Assembly (NCBI GenBank): GCA_000827325.1
Contig: KN832871.1
Coordinates: 2,604,001 to 2,668,000 of the forward strand
Origin: Oidiodendron maius Zn
Taxonomy: Eukaryota; Ascomycota; Leotiomycetes; Myxotrichaceae
Reading direction: 5' to 3'
Length of the DNA: 64,000 nucleotides
The stretch's first letter is position 1, and each line of letters begins with the position of its first letter. A program made the position numbers and the translations under genes. This document shows, in pieces, positions 12,301-24,300 of this stretch. The notes under the pieces are model-generated. The model did no database searches. It was given only the letters and a program-made list of their open reading frames with translations, and had not been told where the DNA came from.

Positions 12301-13786
12301 ATAAGATATTGTTTTATGTTGCCTCGAGAGCTCACCATGCTGATATCGGGGGTATATTGCCAGGAAGCATGCCCCCGCACTCGAGAGAATTGTTCCAAGA
12401 AGGGGCTGCGATTAAATCAGAGAAGCTCGTGAGTGCAGGAAGATTCAACGAGGAGCGAATGACCGAGCTCCTGCTCACAGAACCGGCGCAGTACCAAGGC
12501 TGCAGTGGCACGAGGTGTCTTGCTGACAACATATCGGATTTGAAAGCGCAGGTGTCAAGTAATATGAAGGGCATCAATCTAATATCTGGGTTGATCGAGG
12601 AGTATGGCGAGGAGGTCGTCAACTTCTACATGCTGAACATTCAGAACAACGCCGAGCTGAGCGTGCGGAGCCTCTTGAAGGAGGTCAGCAAGCGGTTTGA
12701 GGGGCAGGACCTTTCGGCGGTTGATTATATGGATGATGGGAGCCCTATCAAGCTTAAGATCACGATTGATGCTGAGAAGGGAGAGGCGATTTTCGACTTT
12801 GATGGAACGGGCCCGGAAGTTTATGGTGCGTGATATTCAGTCTCTCTCCATACCTAACTCCGCTGACGACAATAGGAAATACGAATGCTCCTGAAGCGGT
12901 AACTTACAGTGCGATTATCTACTGCCTGCGATGTCTTATTTCCGAAGACATCCCTCTCAACCAAGGCTGTCTGAAACCCATCAATGTCATTATCCCTCCA
13001 AATTCCTTCCTCTCACCCTCAGACAAAGCAGCGGTGGTTGGCGGGAACGTTCTCACTTCACAGCGAGTCACAGACGTAATCTTCAAAGCCTTCAAGGCCT
13101 GCGCGGCTAGCCAAGGAGACTGCAATAACCTGACTTTCGGCTTCGGCGGCAACATCGACGGCCAGAAGAACGTACCCGGCTTTGGCTATTACGAAACCAT
13201 CGCTGGGGGCAGCGGTGCGGGCCGAGACTGGGACGGGACGAGCGGTGTCCACGTCCACATGACCAACACGCGGATCACGGACGCCGAGGTGTTTGAGCGG
13301 CGATATCCCGTACTGCTGCGGGAGTTCTCATTGCGCGCGGGGTCCGGTGGTGCGGGCAAGCACCGCGGCGGCGATGGGGTGATCCGCGACATCGAGTTCC
13401 GCATCCCCGTGCAGGTGTCGATATTGAGTGAGCGGAGGGTGTATCGCCCGTATGGCCTCGAGGGTGGCGAGGATGCGCAGTGCGGGCTGAATATTTGGGT
13501 GCGCAAGGTGGAAATGAGAAATCAGGAGAAGTCGGATAGGCTGCTGGGCGGAGCAAAGAAGGGGGAAGAGAAGGAGGAGATTGTTTATGAGGAGCGTAGG
13601 ATTAATATGGGTGGGAAGAACACCGCTGCGATGAAGACCGGGGAGAGGATTATCATTCATACGCCTGGCGGTGGCGGGTGGGGGAAGGTGGGTGAGGAGA
13701 GGGAGGTTAAGGAGGTCATGGATCCTAAAATTGGATGGAAAGGGGGAAGTTTTGCGAATAGAGAGGAGACGGCTCTGCAGGCTTAG
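9305..13786 (+). CDS. 5-oxoprolinase (ATP-hydrolysing), HyuA-HyuB fusion
   Basis: Four exons: 9305-9352, 9613-11888, 11942-12825 and 12876-13786, 1372 residues in all. The first 260-nt intron cuts directly before the nucleotide motif RGGTFTD, which splicing joins to IAID. The HyuA-type half occupies roughly residues 10-770, with [13 protein letters not shown] near residue 349; the HyuB-type half runs from about residue 780 ([12 protein letters not shown]) to a GGGGWG region near the C-terminus. The enzyme opens 5-oxo-L-proline to glutamate at the cost of ATP, in the gamma-glutamyl (glutathione) cycle, in the cytosol. Length is close to the eukaryotic norm of about 1290. An arginine/glutamate-rich insert of about 20 residues lies near residue 160. 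It converges on the SUB1 gene 350 bases downstream. Confidence 0.95.
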
Positions 13787-14136
13787 GGGTATAGATATAG
13801 AAGGCTCCACTTGTTCTGAATAAATAGAAACATCGGGACATAAGGTGTATACCCTTTCTTCATCTTTTCGCTTGCAAGTCTTGTCCTTCTCATAGCAATC
13901 TTAATATATGCAATGGAAATAGCATAATGGTGTAGTATTGCTCATAATAGTTTCGGAGCAGGATATACCCTATATTAATTTCAGAAGGGCACGTCGCTTG
14001 CCAACCAGGTCTCAGAACTGCCACGAACGCCAAACCCGATTACCATCAATCTGCGGATGTATTGACAGCTAAGCCAAAGAACGCCTTGCTTCAAAGCAGG
14101 ATTCCCAAATCCATATTCGACCTCGCAGTTGCACGC
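13787..14136. other. Convergent 3' flanks of 5-oxoprolinase and SUB1
   Basis: 350 bases between two convergent stop codons. AT-rich with AATAAA-like sequence soon after the 5-oxoprolinase stop (GAATAAATAG near 13818-13827). Nothing else seen. Confidence 0.55.
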
Positions 14137-14730
14137 TCATTCCTCCTCGTCGCTTGTGGCGTCGATATTCGACTTCTCATTTTTGGACTTCGCATTCTTC
14201 TTCTGTCTCGCAGGCGCATTGGATTCGTCATCGTCGTCAACCGCATACCCATTGATATCAACCCCGGCCTCCTTCAAGCTCGCATTGATCGCGGGGGTGG
14301 CCTTGAGAAAGGCTTTGTATTGGTCTACGGTCAAAGAGATGCCCTAGTGTATCCATCAGGAACATGAATGGAGACTTCATGATATGGATTACAGTACCTT
14401 CTTTCCAGGCAAATACGCACCGTCTTTCTCGTAGTATTCTCTGATATTGATGAGCTTCATGTTTCTGAATTCGGTGATCTCGACGCGCCGTGGTGTTCGA
14501 CCGGAGGAGAGCTGATTTGATGTTAATAAATAGAAGGCAATATCTTGCAGGGAAATTGTAAATTATCTTACAGCCCAAAATGAACTGGCGCCGCTGTTTT
14601 CTCCCTTGCTGCTTGTCTTCTCTTTCTTGGTCTTCTTGCTCTTGGGTGCTTGATTGTCGTCATTGGAAACAAAGCCATCGTCGGAGTCGTAGGTATCAAT
14701 CTCGCGGGTTCTCTTGCTTGGCTTACTCAT
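14137..14730 (-). CDS. sub1: Transcriptional coactivator PC4/Sub1 family
   Basis: Three exons on the minus strand, 14730-14572, 14511-14398 and 14343-14137, encode 159 residues; introns are 60 and 54 nt and both splice in phase 0. The N-terminus is acidic then lysine-rich. The PC4 fold covers about residues 50-125 and includes the signature RRVEITEFRNMKLINIREYY, followed by the GISLTVDQYKAF segment. The C-terminus is acidic and ends in DEEE. PC4/Sub1 binds single-stranded DNA and Pol II initiation complexes and supports activated transcription and genome stability. Length is typical of filamentous fungi. It is divergent from the Zn2Cys6 factor, with about 310 bases between starts. Confidence 0.93.
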
Positions 14731-15042
14731 CCTGACTGATCGATAATTAAAGTCTATGAGTGACGATTTGAAAGCGTGTTTCTCGGTTTTGTTGACTTCT
14801 AGACTCTAAGTTCTCTGGCTTTAAGTTCCGATAAGATTGACGCGTTTGACGCGCCTTAACTTCAAGCGAGGGTGAGAACCCAATCGTTAAAAGGAGGGAT
14901 CATATCGGTAGCTAGGGAGTCGCCACTAACTAATTGACGGAGCGAGAATGCGTAAGCCCTCCGCCAAACTTCTTTTCTATCCTACCTTCAGGATATTGCC
15001 TATGCTATCCTGCTCAGGCAGAATTGGAGTCAATTTATCATA
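14731..15042. promoter_or_regulatory. Divergent promoter of sub1 and the Zn2Cys6 factor
   Basis: 312 bases separate the two divergent start codons, so both promoters must lie here or overlap the genes. No recognisable operator was found. Confidence 0.45.
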
Positions 15043-17218
15043 ATGCCACCCGTGAGCTCTTCATCAAATGTGGTACAAAGAGATGCCGGAACCCGTACCC
15101 GGTCGTCAAAGGCCTGCACAACATGCAGACAAGTCAAAGTGAGCTTCACCCATGTCTTTTCCGTAATATGTATCCTCATTACCTTCCAGCTACGCTGCGA
15201 TGCGACGGCAACCTTTCCAGGTCCCTGCTCTCGGTGCAAATCATCTGGACGGGTGTGCGTGGTCAATCCATCTTTTAAAAGGACCCCAGCAAGGAGGTAT
15301 GATCTCCAGAGCCTTGATCCCGTGACTTCGTGCTTCAACTAACAGCTTGTGTGTAGCCAGCTGGATAGCCTTGCTCATCAGGTAGACAGCCTTCGGCAGC
15401 TCCTAGGGGCCTCGCCTGAAGGCGTGAGAAAGATGAAGGCACACCCTCCACAGACCATTCAGAGTGAGAGTGACCCATCCATTGGGGATCACGCAGCCTC
15501 TGTACCCGTATTAGAGACACAGTCCCTCGAGGCCGATGATATATTTGGCCTTCAAGCTGCTTCTTCCAATCTTGATCAGGTCATTTCATCTCATCTAGGA
15601 AATGTGGAATTTTCATCCGAAGCCTTTCTAACACTTTTCAACTTGTACGTATTGTACAGAGCGTCCCGTCGATGACTTGCTTTTCTTATATCCTATAGTT
15701 TTCTTCAACATCAATATTACCACTTGCCTATACTCGACACCCGGGCATCCATCGGTTCCATGCAGAAGAACACGCCTTTACTCTTTTGGACAATCATTGC
15801 CGTCTCTTGCCGCTTTCACCCCAACTATTGCCATATGTTGCCTCTCCTTCGAGATCCTTACCAAGTGCTACTTGGAAGAGCATTAACCACTTCGCCAATG
15901 TCGTTATGCACCGTCCAGGCTCTATTGGTTTTATGCCACTGGCCTTTCCCGTGCGAAAAACAGCCCCAGGATCCTAGCTGGAACTATTGTGGCACTGCTC
16001 TTAATGCAGCTCTATGTCTTGGATTGAATTCTCCTAAACACCATATTTCAAGCCAAGAACAAAATATTCGGTCGAGGACCTGGTTAGCCTGCTTTCACAT
16101 CGGCACATAGTAAGTAGAAGTGTAGCATCCACTGTTTTCTATCGCTAATCATATCTAGCTTGAGCATGCGCTTAGGCCTTCCTCCACCGATACAGTCATC
16201 GTCGAGCCTTGCAACTATAGCAAACATGATCACGGAGGTCGATATGCCCGAGGCCTTTGCTGCCCAGGTTGAAATCCAACGTCATGTGGCTCGTTATATG
16301 ACTATTCTGACTGCAGATCAAGATTATAACTTTAACGTAGCTGCGATGAAAATTTTCGAGCGTGAGCTCGACGGCGTTTCACTGCATTTCAAGACTTCCT
16401 GGAATACGGAGACCGAATTTAGCCTTCTTAGAGCCAAGCTCAGCCTTTACGCATTGGCTTGCATCAACAACCCCGTTCCAGACCGTTCAACATCATCGTC
16501 CATCAACCGATCCAATAATGATCACGACTTGGCTATATTGAAGCTGGCTGGTCTTTATTTTGCCTCAAAGTTAGTCCGCATCTTCTCTGATATAGTAGAT
16601 GCGAAGGCTGCGATAACTTGTACGTTACCAACAACTGATTTATTACCCACAAATGCGACCTCTACTTGCATTCCAAAATTTTATTCAACTTCTATGTCTT
16701 TTGCAACGTTTTTCCTATTGAAATTCTGTGCCTTTGATGGCAACCTCACACAGAACGACAGAGACACAGCAGAAAACACTATAAAAATTGCCTACGATAT
16801 ATTTTTGCGGTCATCTATTCATCCTCTAGATGAATCTGGCCGTGTAGCAAAAGTGGTTGAGGTTCTAAGCAAGACCGGTGATTCGGAGCTCCGAATAAAA
16901 GATCGGCGAGATGCTTCAATTGTGTACGATTCCTTGCGAAGAGCAGCCGAACTGCGAGGACGTCAGACAGACGAGCCAATACCCGAAATATGTCTTGAAC
17001 AAAATGGACAAGCTAACAATGATGACCCCGGAGGTGTGTCTATTGATGGTGCGAGTTCCAGCTCAACCTTGCTAGGCCTTGAGTATCTAGATCCTTGGAT
17101 CTCATATCTGGGGCTTCCTGGCGAATCATGGGCCTATGGAAACCTCGAATCCTATAACATGGAGGGATCAGACTCGTTTTCGATGAGCAATTCTTCTTAC
17201 CCCTCAGAGCCAACATGA
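15043..17218 (+). CDS. Zn2Cys6 (zinc binuclear cluster) transcription factor
   Basis: Five exons: 15043-15138, 15190-15296, 15357-15644, 15699-16109 and 16159-17218, encoding 653 residues. The first intron splits the zinc cluster; splicing gives cysteines at 25, 28, 35, 45, 48 and 55 (C-X2-C-X6-C-X9-C-X2-C-X6-C), flanked by the basic motif CRQVKLRC. A leucine-rich helix (QLDSLAHQVDSLRQLL) after the cluster probably dimerises. The middle region, with FLQHQYYHLPILDTR and a LSMRLGLPPPI block, matches the fungal-specific transcription factor domain. Introns are 49-60 nt. The target is unknown; the neighbouring hydrolase 150 bases away and the permease relic further on are candidates from position alone. 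The gene looks intact although its right-hand neighbours are broken. Confidence 0.88.
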
Positions 17219-17368
17219 TCTATCAAGTTATCACACTATGTGAGACAAAATCATTAATTTATTCGGTTTATATACTCTGGGGCCATGCAATCAATTACAT
17301 GGTAAAACTTTATTGCATAAATCTGTCAAGTTCCGTCTATAGTTTCCAAGAACACACTTTTGGAAGCA

Positions 17369-18263
17369 CTATTCGACGTGCCACCTCATCAAGAGTGGCT
17401 CTAGAAACTCTATGACCTTGACAGCGGCTCTGGCTGAATTGTGCGCCACCCCATCAATGATCTCAAATTCAACTGTTACGCCCGCAGAATTGAATGTTTC
17501 CTTTAGCTTCAACAAAGCATCTTTTCTGTTAGGCAAGGAAGAGATGAGATCCTTGATCTCTTTCTTCATCTCTTCCCTTTCACGGAACCATTCTACGAAG
17601 CCACCTCCAACCTTTTGGACATCGTCCCCGCCGACAATGAGCTGTATTTCTTCTACTTTCTTCAAAGCGGACAGATCCACAGACAATCCGTCAAATATCG
17701 ACTCAACACCTTTTATCCCTCTTGGCCAGTTCAACGTGTGGTCGAGCTGTGTGACAAGTCCTGGAGCACCAACGCTTACCGCCTCGAGCCTTGACGGATG
17801 TAAATAGAAAAATCTCAACACAAACTGGCCCCCTCCAGAATATCCCGTTAAAAAGAACTTCTCTGTCGCGATCCCAGGCCAACGCTCCGCAATTTCGTCG
17901 ATGATGGAAAGCAGGATAGAATCATAGCGAATACCTTCATATAAGAGCATTTTATAGTTTTGCATGTCGTTCGGATCGTTTATACCAGATGGAAACAAGG
18001 GAGCCAACGGCTGCACCCACTCGATCCGCTAGATCTATCATGGATTCGCGGCACGTTTCAGCCCGCCTACCGTTCCCATGGATAGCGACAATAAGAGGAA
18101 GATTCTGCGGTGGTTCAAGTTTGTAGTGCTGCCTGGGAACATACATGCAGTAGGATGCTCGGTGGTCGATGGCCGCGGCTTTGAATGGTACTCTGCCTAC
18201 CAGGTATGCATCTTCCCAGTGCTCCGTTGGTATATCTGCAGTGGATAATGGATTAGGGGGCAT
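17369..18263 (-). pseudogene. Alpha/beta hydrolase with a frameshift
   Basis: Reading starts at ATG 18263 and runs through conserved LPLIVAIHGNGRRAE and DLADRVGAAV, then must change frame near 18004-18012 to continue as APLFPSGINDPND, the nucleophile elbow GYSGGGQF, and on to a TAG at 17369. The family normally reads AV-LAPLFP here, so two bases seem to be missing after the valine codon (a short T run). No usable intron could bridge the gap. Together the frames make about 298 residues, a normal length for this fungal esterase-like family. Substrate unknown. It is either a recent pseudogene or a sequencing error; the nearby decayed transporter favours real decay. It converges on the transcription factor. 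Confidence 0.72.
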
Positions 18264-19600
18264 GGCTAATGGTAGATTCTATGCTCTTAATAGATTTCTC
18301 CGTCGACTCCTCCTGAGGTTTATGAGTAGCCACCAGTCGGACCAAGCAATATACTTCTTTTTGTCTCCGTTTTGCAAGTCTGTTGCATCAACGGGATATA
18401 TTTAAAGCGTTATAATTACTCAGTAATGGGATCAGTTAGCAGGGTTGACTCTCATCCATCTTATATTACTTTGATGTCAAAGTATCCCATCGGCTCCTCG
18501 GAGCGATCTTCGCTTATCAAAGCGCACCAAAGCCGATCGCTGATGTCGGCCAAGGGCAATGAGCGGAAGCTTTATTTGGAAATGAGTACGGTACCTATTC
18601 TAAACTGGAAGGTTAGCAATTTATACACATCATGCGTATATTACGCATACGGCCTCTGGATGACTAAACTCCCAAACAGCACTGTGCTTAATGCCTGATA
18701 GCCATGATTTCGCAGCTATAGTGCTTGCTGAATGCGGACTTAATGCCTAATAGTTAGTGCCAATTTCTTTCCTATTCATTTATTGACGCTGTGGGTTCTC
18801 TATTTCTACCTTGGAAACCAATTTTGTTATTAATTGCTGTGGAGTGCTTGAAGCACAGCATTTAGGGCCACAGCTTCAGACAATAATTCCTACGAATCGT
18901 TGCTGGACTCTACAGTGGTTTAGGACATATACTCTACTAGATTTGAGGCTCTTTCCAACGCTCTATTGAATAAACAACACCATCTCATGCCTATTTATTG
19001 GTTGCTGGCAAGTCACCAATGGCATATGGTGTATTGCAAAACTATCACATGCGATACGAGGAGTTTGACAGTGCATCAATGGGTCCTAAATGCAGTGAAA
19101 CACGAACAATTGCCAGATTTATATCACGGCTGTCGAGGAATGACCATTCTTGTCATGATATTGACTTGCGAAGCACATATTGGGTAAGGGGACGGGGCGA
19201 CGCTTTGGGATGCGACTACGTGCCGACAAGCGAAATTCGCTTGGTGACTTCCTGACCCGCCCATCTACCATGGTTATTACATGTAGGTTTTGTATCCTCT
19301 CAAGGTAAGGAGGCCAACCTTTTCCCCGTAGGGTAGGATGGAATTATTAATGCAGAGTGCTATGGTCTATCCGCGCAATGCTTTGCATTCTTGGCGCTAG
19401 TGACTTATATAGTCATAACCTCTTAGACTCTATTCTACACAATCTATCCGGTCAAAGGAGTAAAAGAGCCCAGTATCCTATTTCGTATACTACTTTACTC
19501 TGATTTCTGTCATTGCTCATCTCGCATGCGCAAAGTTTACTCCTTATATTTAACCAGATCTCCGTTTAATTCCAATCCTACCTGTTTGAAGCCAATTGGA
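18264..19600. other. AT-rich gap without an identifiable gene
   Basis: 1.3 kb of AT-rich sequence with only short open frames and no conserved motifs. It leads into the permease relic and could contain that gene's lost N-terminal half in unrecognisable form. Confidence 0.5.
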
Positions 19601-19609
19601 TGCTCACTT

Positions 19610-20529
19610 TTCATCATCTTGCTGCTTCCACCAACCTCGGAGAAGGCACGCTTCCTATTTTCGAAGGCTGAGAGGGAGTTCGCAATTAGATGAGGCCGAC
19701 ACACTTAACCAGTGGATACTAGAATGCGCCCTAAATTGGTCTTCACACCACTCATTGAAGTCCATTTCTGGCTTTTGGCCTCACTATATTCTTTCAACCA
19801 TTTTTGTGCCGGATCGTTAACCAATTTACTTCCGGCTATTATCAATGCCAGTATTAGTTTGCCAGCACACTTCAACATTTATTAACATTTCGTATTACTA
19901 GGGCTTCGGATACTCGACTTTACGAGCTCAATTAATTTCTGTTATCGTCTATACCGGCGCACTTGTTGGTATTATCCTGTTCGCGCGGAGTGCGGAGAGA
20001 AAAAACCGCCGTGCCCTTCCACTCGTCGCTGCTTGCACAGTCGCAATGATTGGCTACATATTTTTACTGCTAGTCACAAACCACAAGACACACTTGGTTG
20101 CCACACGCATCCTTGCATTCGGAATCTGCTGCACTATTCTCATCAGAACCACCTAGTTGGTGGTGAACATTGCTGGGTATACCAAGCTCGGATCTGCGAC
20201 AGCAATGATGAACATGATTGCTCAAGCGTTCTCCATTACTGGGACCCAGGCCTATATTGATCCCCCCGTTTGTAAGCCAGTTAATCCGACGCGCTTCAGC
20301 CTTAACTTCCTAACAATATCATCGAGATTGAAAAAGGTCGGCTACTTCCCTGGGTCTCACAGTTGCTCAGATTGTGGCGGCAATTATATTGATCTGGGTT
20401 ATCAGACGGGTGAATGATAAGAAGGCAAAACTTAGGGCTGAGTTATCGACCTACGAGCTGCAGCGCCGCAATGCAGAATCTTGGGATATCGTTGGTGATC
20501 GCGATATTGGTTTTAATTATGGTTATTAG
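19610..20529 (+). pseudogene. MFS transporter relic, Dal5/allantoate-permease type
   Basis: Fragments in order match the second half of the anion:cation symporter family: LLPPTSEKARFLFSKAERE at 19620-19680 then stop codons; FTPLIEVHFWLLASLYSF with LTNLLPAIIN near 19745-19845; GFGYSTLRAQLISVIVY at about 19900-19960 with helices to about 20100; VVNIAGYTKLGSATAMMN near 20160; TGTQAYIDPP near 20240; and the C-terminal GLTVAQIVAAIILIW through a TAG at 20527-20529. The frame changes several times and in-frame stops occur (for example the TGA at 19690). The first six helices are missing. Introns may explain some joins but not all. Family is clear; the original substrate is not. Confidence 0.78.
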
Positions 20530-21366
20530 TAGAGTAGGAAATGAAATCCTTCTTGTCCTGCTTGTGTATGATCAGATCTGTAATGTAGAGAACGACTTTT
20601 ATTAGACTCATACCTTGGTATCCACGAATGCACCGTACACAAATTAGCTTGCATACCTGGTTCAGGCTGTAAAGGCCTTGTCCCGATTGGTGACCAAGGT
20701 GCAGACATATCTCATTCATAGTAGCCATCATAAGTTCTACTGCACCGTCTACAAAGCTAACTGTCAAATTTGAAGACTCAAAATTTAATTGGAGGGGAAG
20801 ATAACAGAATATCTAGTATCATTGAAAGTATTACAGTATTTGAGAAGACATCGGATCGTGATTAAACCATCGTAGGCTATGACTTTACCAAACACTTCTC
20901 CTCTTGCAGTGAAACAGTACTGGTTACAATGGGTGATAGTATAGAGTGTATCGCACACCAGTGGGTATGCAGCTCCTAGGAACGAATCTCAGCTGCAATA
21001 GTTGCTTTGCTAATTGTATGCTCCAAGTACCATGCTCTGAATCACAAGTCAGAAATTTTGCCCCAACCAGTTCAGGGGAATCTCGCTTGAAAAGGGGTTA
21101 AGCGGTGAGACGCTGGCAATTCTGACACGCGCCTGTTCTTTAAGCGCACACCTGACGCGGCAATATCAATGCTGTTGACGCAACAAGCGCCCACGCGCTG
21201 CGCTATTTTTAAAGGGGGATCGTCGTACACAGCCATCAAGTCAGAACCCAAACTTGGCCAGGAGGTACAGATTGCTCACTCAATCCGGTTGCGCCGGATA
21301 TTTTTACTGCTACATCTGCCCAATTCATATGGTACCGTACGAGACCTTCAGCATGCCCTTGGACCC
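20530..21366. other. Gap between the permease relic and the PXA/PX gene
   Basis: About 840 bases. The left part is AT-rich; the right part must carry the promoter of the PXA/PX gene. The frame of that gene stays open up to an ATG at 21169, but the segment in between looks unlike protein sequence of the family. Confidence 0.5.
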
Positions 21367-24300
21367 ATGAACAGTGAAGACGCAAAAACCGGCGAGGGCC
21401 TCGCTCCTGCCAAAGATGAGGCCCGACATGGAGATGAAGTACCACCCGTGAAGTCCAATCCTAATAACCTCGAAAATTTTACCACGCGGGCTCTGAACTT
21501 CCTCTCGACAGCTTCGACAGAGACCATTGGCGGAATTGCTGTTGGATTGGCGGCATGCACATATCTTGTCTTGGGCAGAGTTGGACTTGTCCTGATCGGC
21601 GCATTAGGGGGCGTCGTCTTGCACGCGACATGGGAGGCTCAAAGTTCACACTCCGGAACTGAAGATATACGGAGGGAGAAGGGGCTCGATATTATCAAGA
21701 GGATATTGGACCTTCGAGAAGATGCTGCCAAAAGTGAAGACAAAGACCAGGATGAGATAATCGTCGGCAATAGCTTCGAAGGAATGTCGCCAGAGACAGC
21801 GGCGGCCTTGAATGAAGTTGTGGACGCTGTCATACGAGATTATGTTAAGTGGTGGTACCACCCTATCATTCCGAAGGACCAGACATTCCCAGCAGCATGT
21901 CGACAAACTCTGACCAAACTTGTCTTATCTGTCTCAGTTCATCTCTCGAGGAAGCGACCTGCGGACATGTTTTTGGACTTCGTCGCGAACTCGTCCTCTA
22001 TTGTCATAGTATTCCTTAACGAATTGGCCATTGCTTTCTCAAACCCGCAGAGCGCCAACCTCCCTGTCGCAGAAGTGGTTCAGAAGTATTTGGTCGCCAA
22101 CCCCGACTCCAACCTTGCCAATGTGCTGAATACAAAGCAACAAGCGAAGAAGTTCAAGATGATCGCAGGTGATATATTACAGAACTTTTTGGAGAAATCA
22201 GCCCATGAGTGCGACCCAGCGAGGATATTCTTGAAGGAGATCTTAGCCGGAGTAGTCTTAGAGATGACGCTTAAGAGCTGCTCTCGGCCCGAGTGGATCA
22301 ATGGTTGGATAGTATATCTCCTTGAGGAGGGAGAGCCAGATATAATCCAAGCAATAGATGCGGGAGTCAGTAACTCCAATTTTGCAAATGCCATCGATGT
22401 GATTGATGGTAATGTTGGAAATATTGGTGTGGCAAAACCATCAAAGTCGCAAGCCACAAGTCAGGAAGCGAAGAGACACAAGAAACGTCTGAGTAAGGCA
22501 GAAGAAGCTATGGAGGAAGCCATTGAGGAGGCCAAGAGGCTCTCCAAGTTAATAGCAGAGGAAGATGCAAAGAAGCTCCAGAAGGAAGTTCAAACAACGC
22601 TGGACATTCCTAAAAGTCCTGCTACAGCTGATGAGAACGATCTTCTCTCTCCTGGAACCAAAACCCCTCATCCGCCTGATACGGCCACAAGTGAGCAACC
22701 AAATTCTCAACAACCGACCAAACTGAGCCCGCTGGTCACAGATGTGATAGACTCAAAGCCTCCACCTACGCCGTCCCCTTCTACACCCCCACCTATTACA
22801 GCCCCTCCAACCAGCTTCGATCAAATCCTACCTCAAACACAACATATACCTCCTGTTGAAGAAGAACCTCAAAACGGCCGGCCATCCGCGCCGTCTCCCA
22901 AAAAGCCACCTCCGCCCTCTCTTACGTTACATAATGCAAATATAATAATTCACGATGATTCGACGCCTGTGGACAAGGGCAAGATACGTAGTAAACCGAC
23001 TAGTGACTACCTAGTGCAAATTGAACCATCATCTTCTCAGCACCCAGGATGGATGGTACTACGCAGGTACGCGGATTTTGAGACATTGCATGAAGTATTA
23101 AGGCGCATTGCGCAAGTCTCTGGTGTTGCAGCATTTGCCGAACAGCACAATATTCTTCCCAACTGGAGGGAACATACAAAGGCATCCTTACGTGGAGAGC
23201 TGGAGCGATATCTACGTGATGCATGCTGGTACCAGCCACTGGCGGAAAGCGAAGGGATGAAGAGGTTTCTTGACAAAGACCAAGCCCAGTCATATGCCTC
23301 GAATCAAAAAACTGGCTTTCCTGGGCTTGGCTGGCCTACTCCATCAGCTTTCGAAAACATGGGGAAAGGAATGCTGGATGTCCTCACAAGTGCACCCAAA
23401 GGTGTGGCTGGTGGTGGAAAAGCAATTGGAAGCGGCATTGGTGGAGTCTTCACCAATATTGGAAATCTGGGACAGAAGAAAACGAATGGCGTTCCAAACA
23501 GCGTTTCGATGCACCCTGCAGGGCGCGCTTCAACATCGATATTGCCGATAATAGATAGCAGTACGCCTCCATTGAGCGGCACAAGGAAGGGGAGAGCGAG
23601 CGAAGATAGCCTACGGGTGTCACCAATTGTTCAACTCCAACCTTCCAAAATTGCGCCTATGGAGCGCAGGCCGAGCTGGAACTCCATCACCGAGGACGAC
23701 TACGAGCAAGAACCGCGAGTTTCGTCTGAAAGGTCTTCCACACGTGGACAAAGGAGCGCAAATCAAAGTCGCGATCCAAGCCTTGCTCCATCTAGGAGAG
23801 GGACTCCACTCTCATCTCCAACACAATCGGATTTGAGCGAGATACCTTTGCCTCCACTACCGAGCGAGATACCTGATGACTATGGTTCTCACACCAATGG
23901 CAAGATTTCCACCCACACCCGAGTCGACAGCACTATACCAACGGCTCGAACATCCATCAGCACTACACCTTCACAACAATCTCCAAATAGAGCGTCCCTT
24001 TCATCTACCAGGAGACCTTCCTTTCCTATCACGCAAATATCATTTCGGAAAGGCCGAAAGGATTGGGCTCCGCTTTCTGAACAGGAAACACGAGTGGCGG
24101 TAGAGCTTTTATTTGCTGTGATCAATGAGCTCTACACTCTATCTTCAGCATGGAATATCCGTCGGACTTTACTCAACGCGGCCAAGACTTTTCTTTTACG
24201 GCCTGGCAATCCATCGTTGTCTTCTATTCAATCACTTATTCAGGACTCGGTGATTGCAGAGAATACATCTGATGCAACCATTGCAGCCAATCTCCGAAAG

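Noticed and set aside
21169-21366. In-frame N-terminal extension of the PXA/PX protein
   Set aside because: Open and begins with ATG, but the added 66 residues look like translated promoter sequence; kept only as an alternative start.
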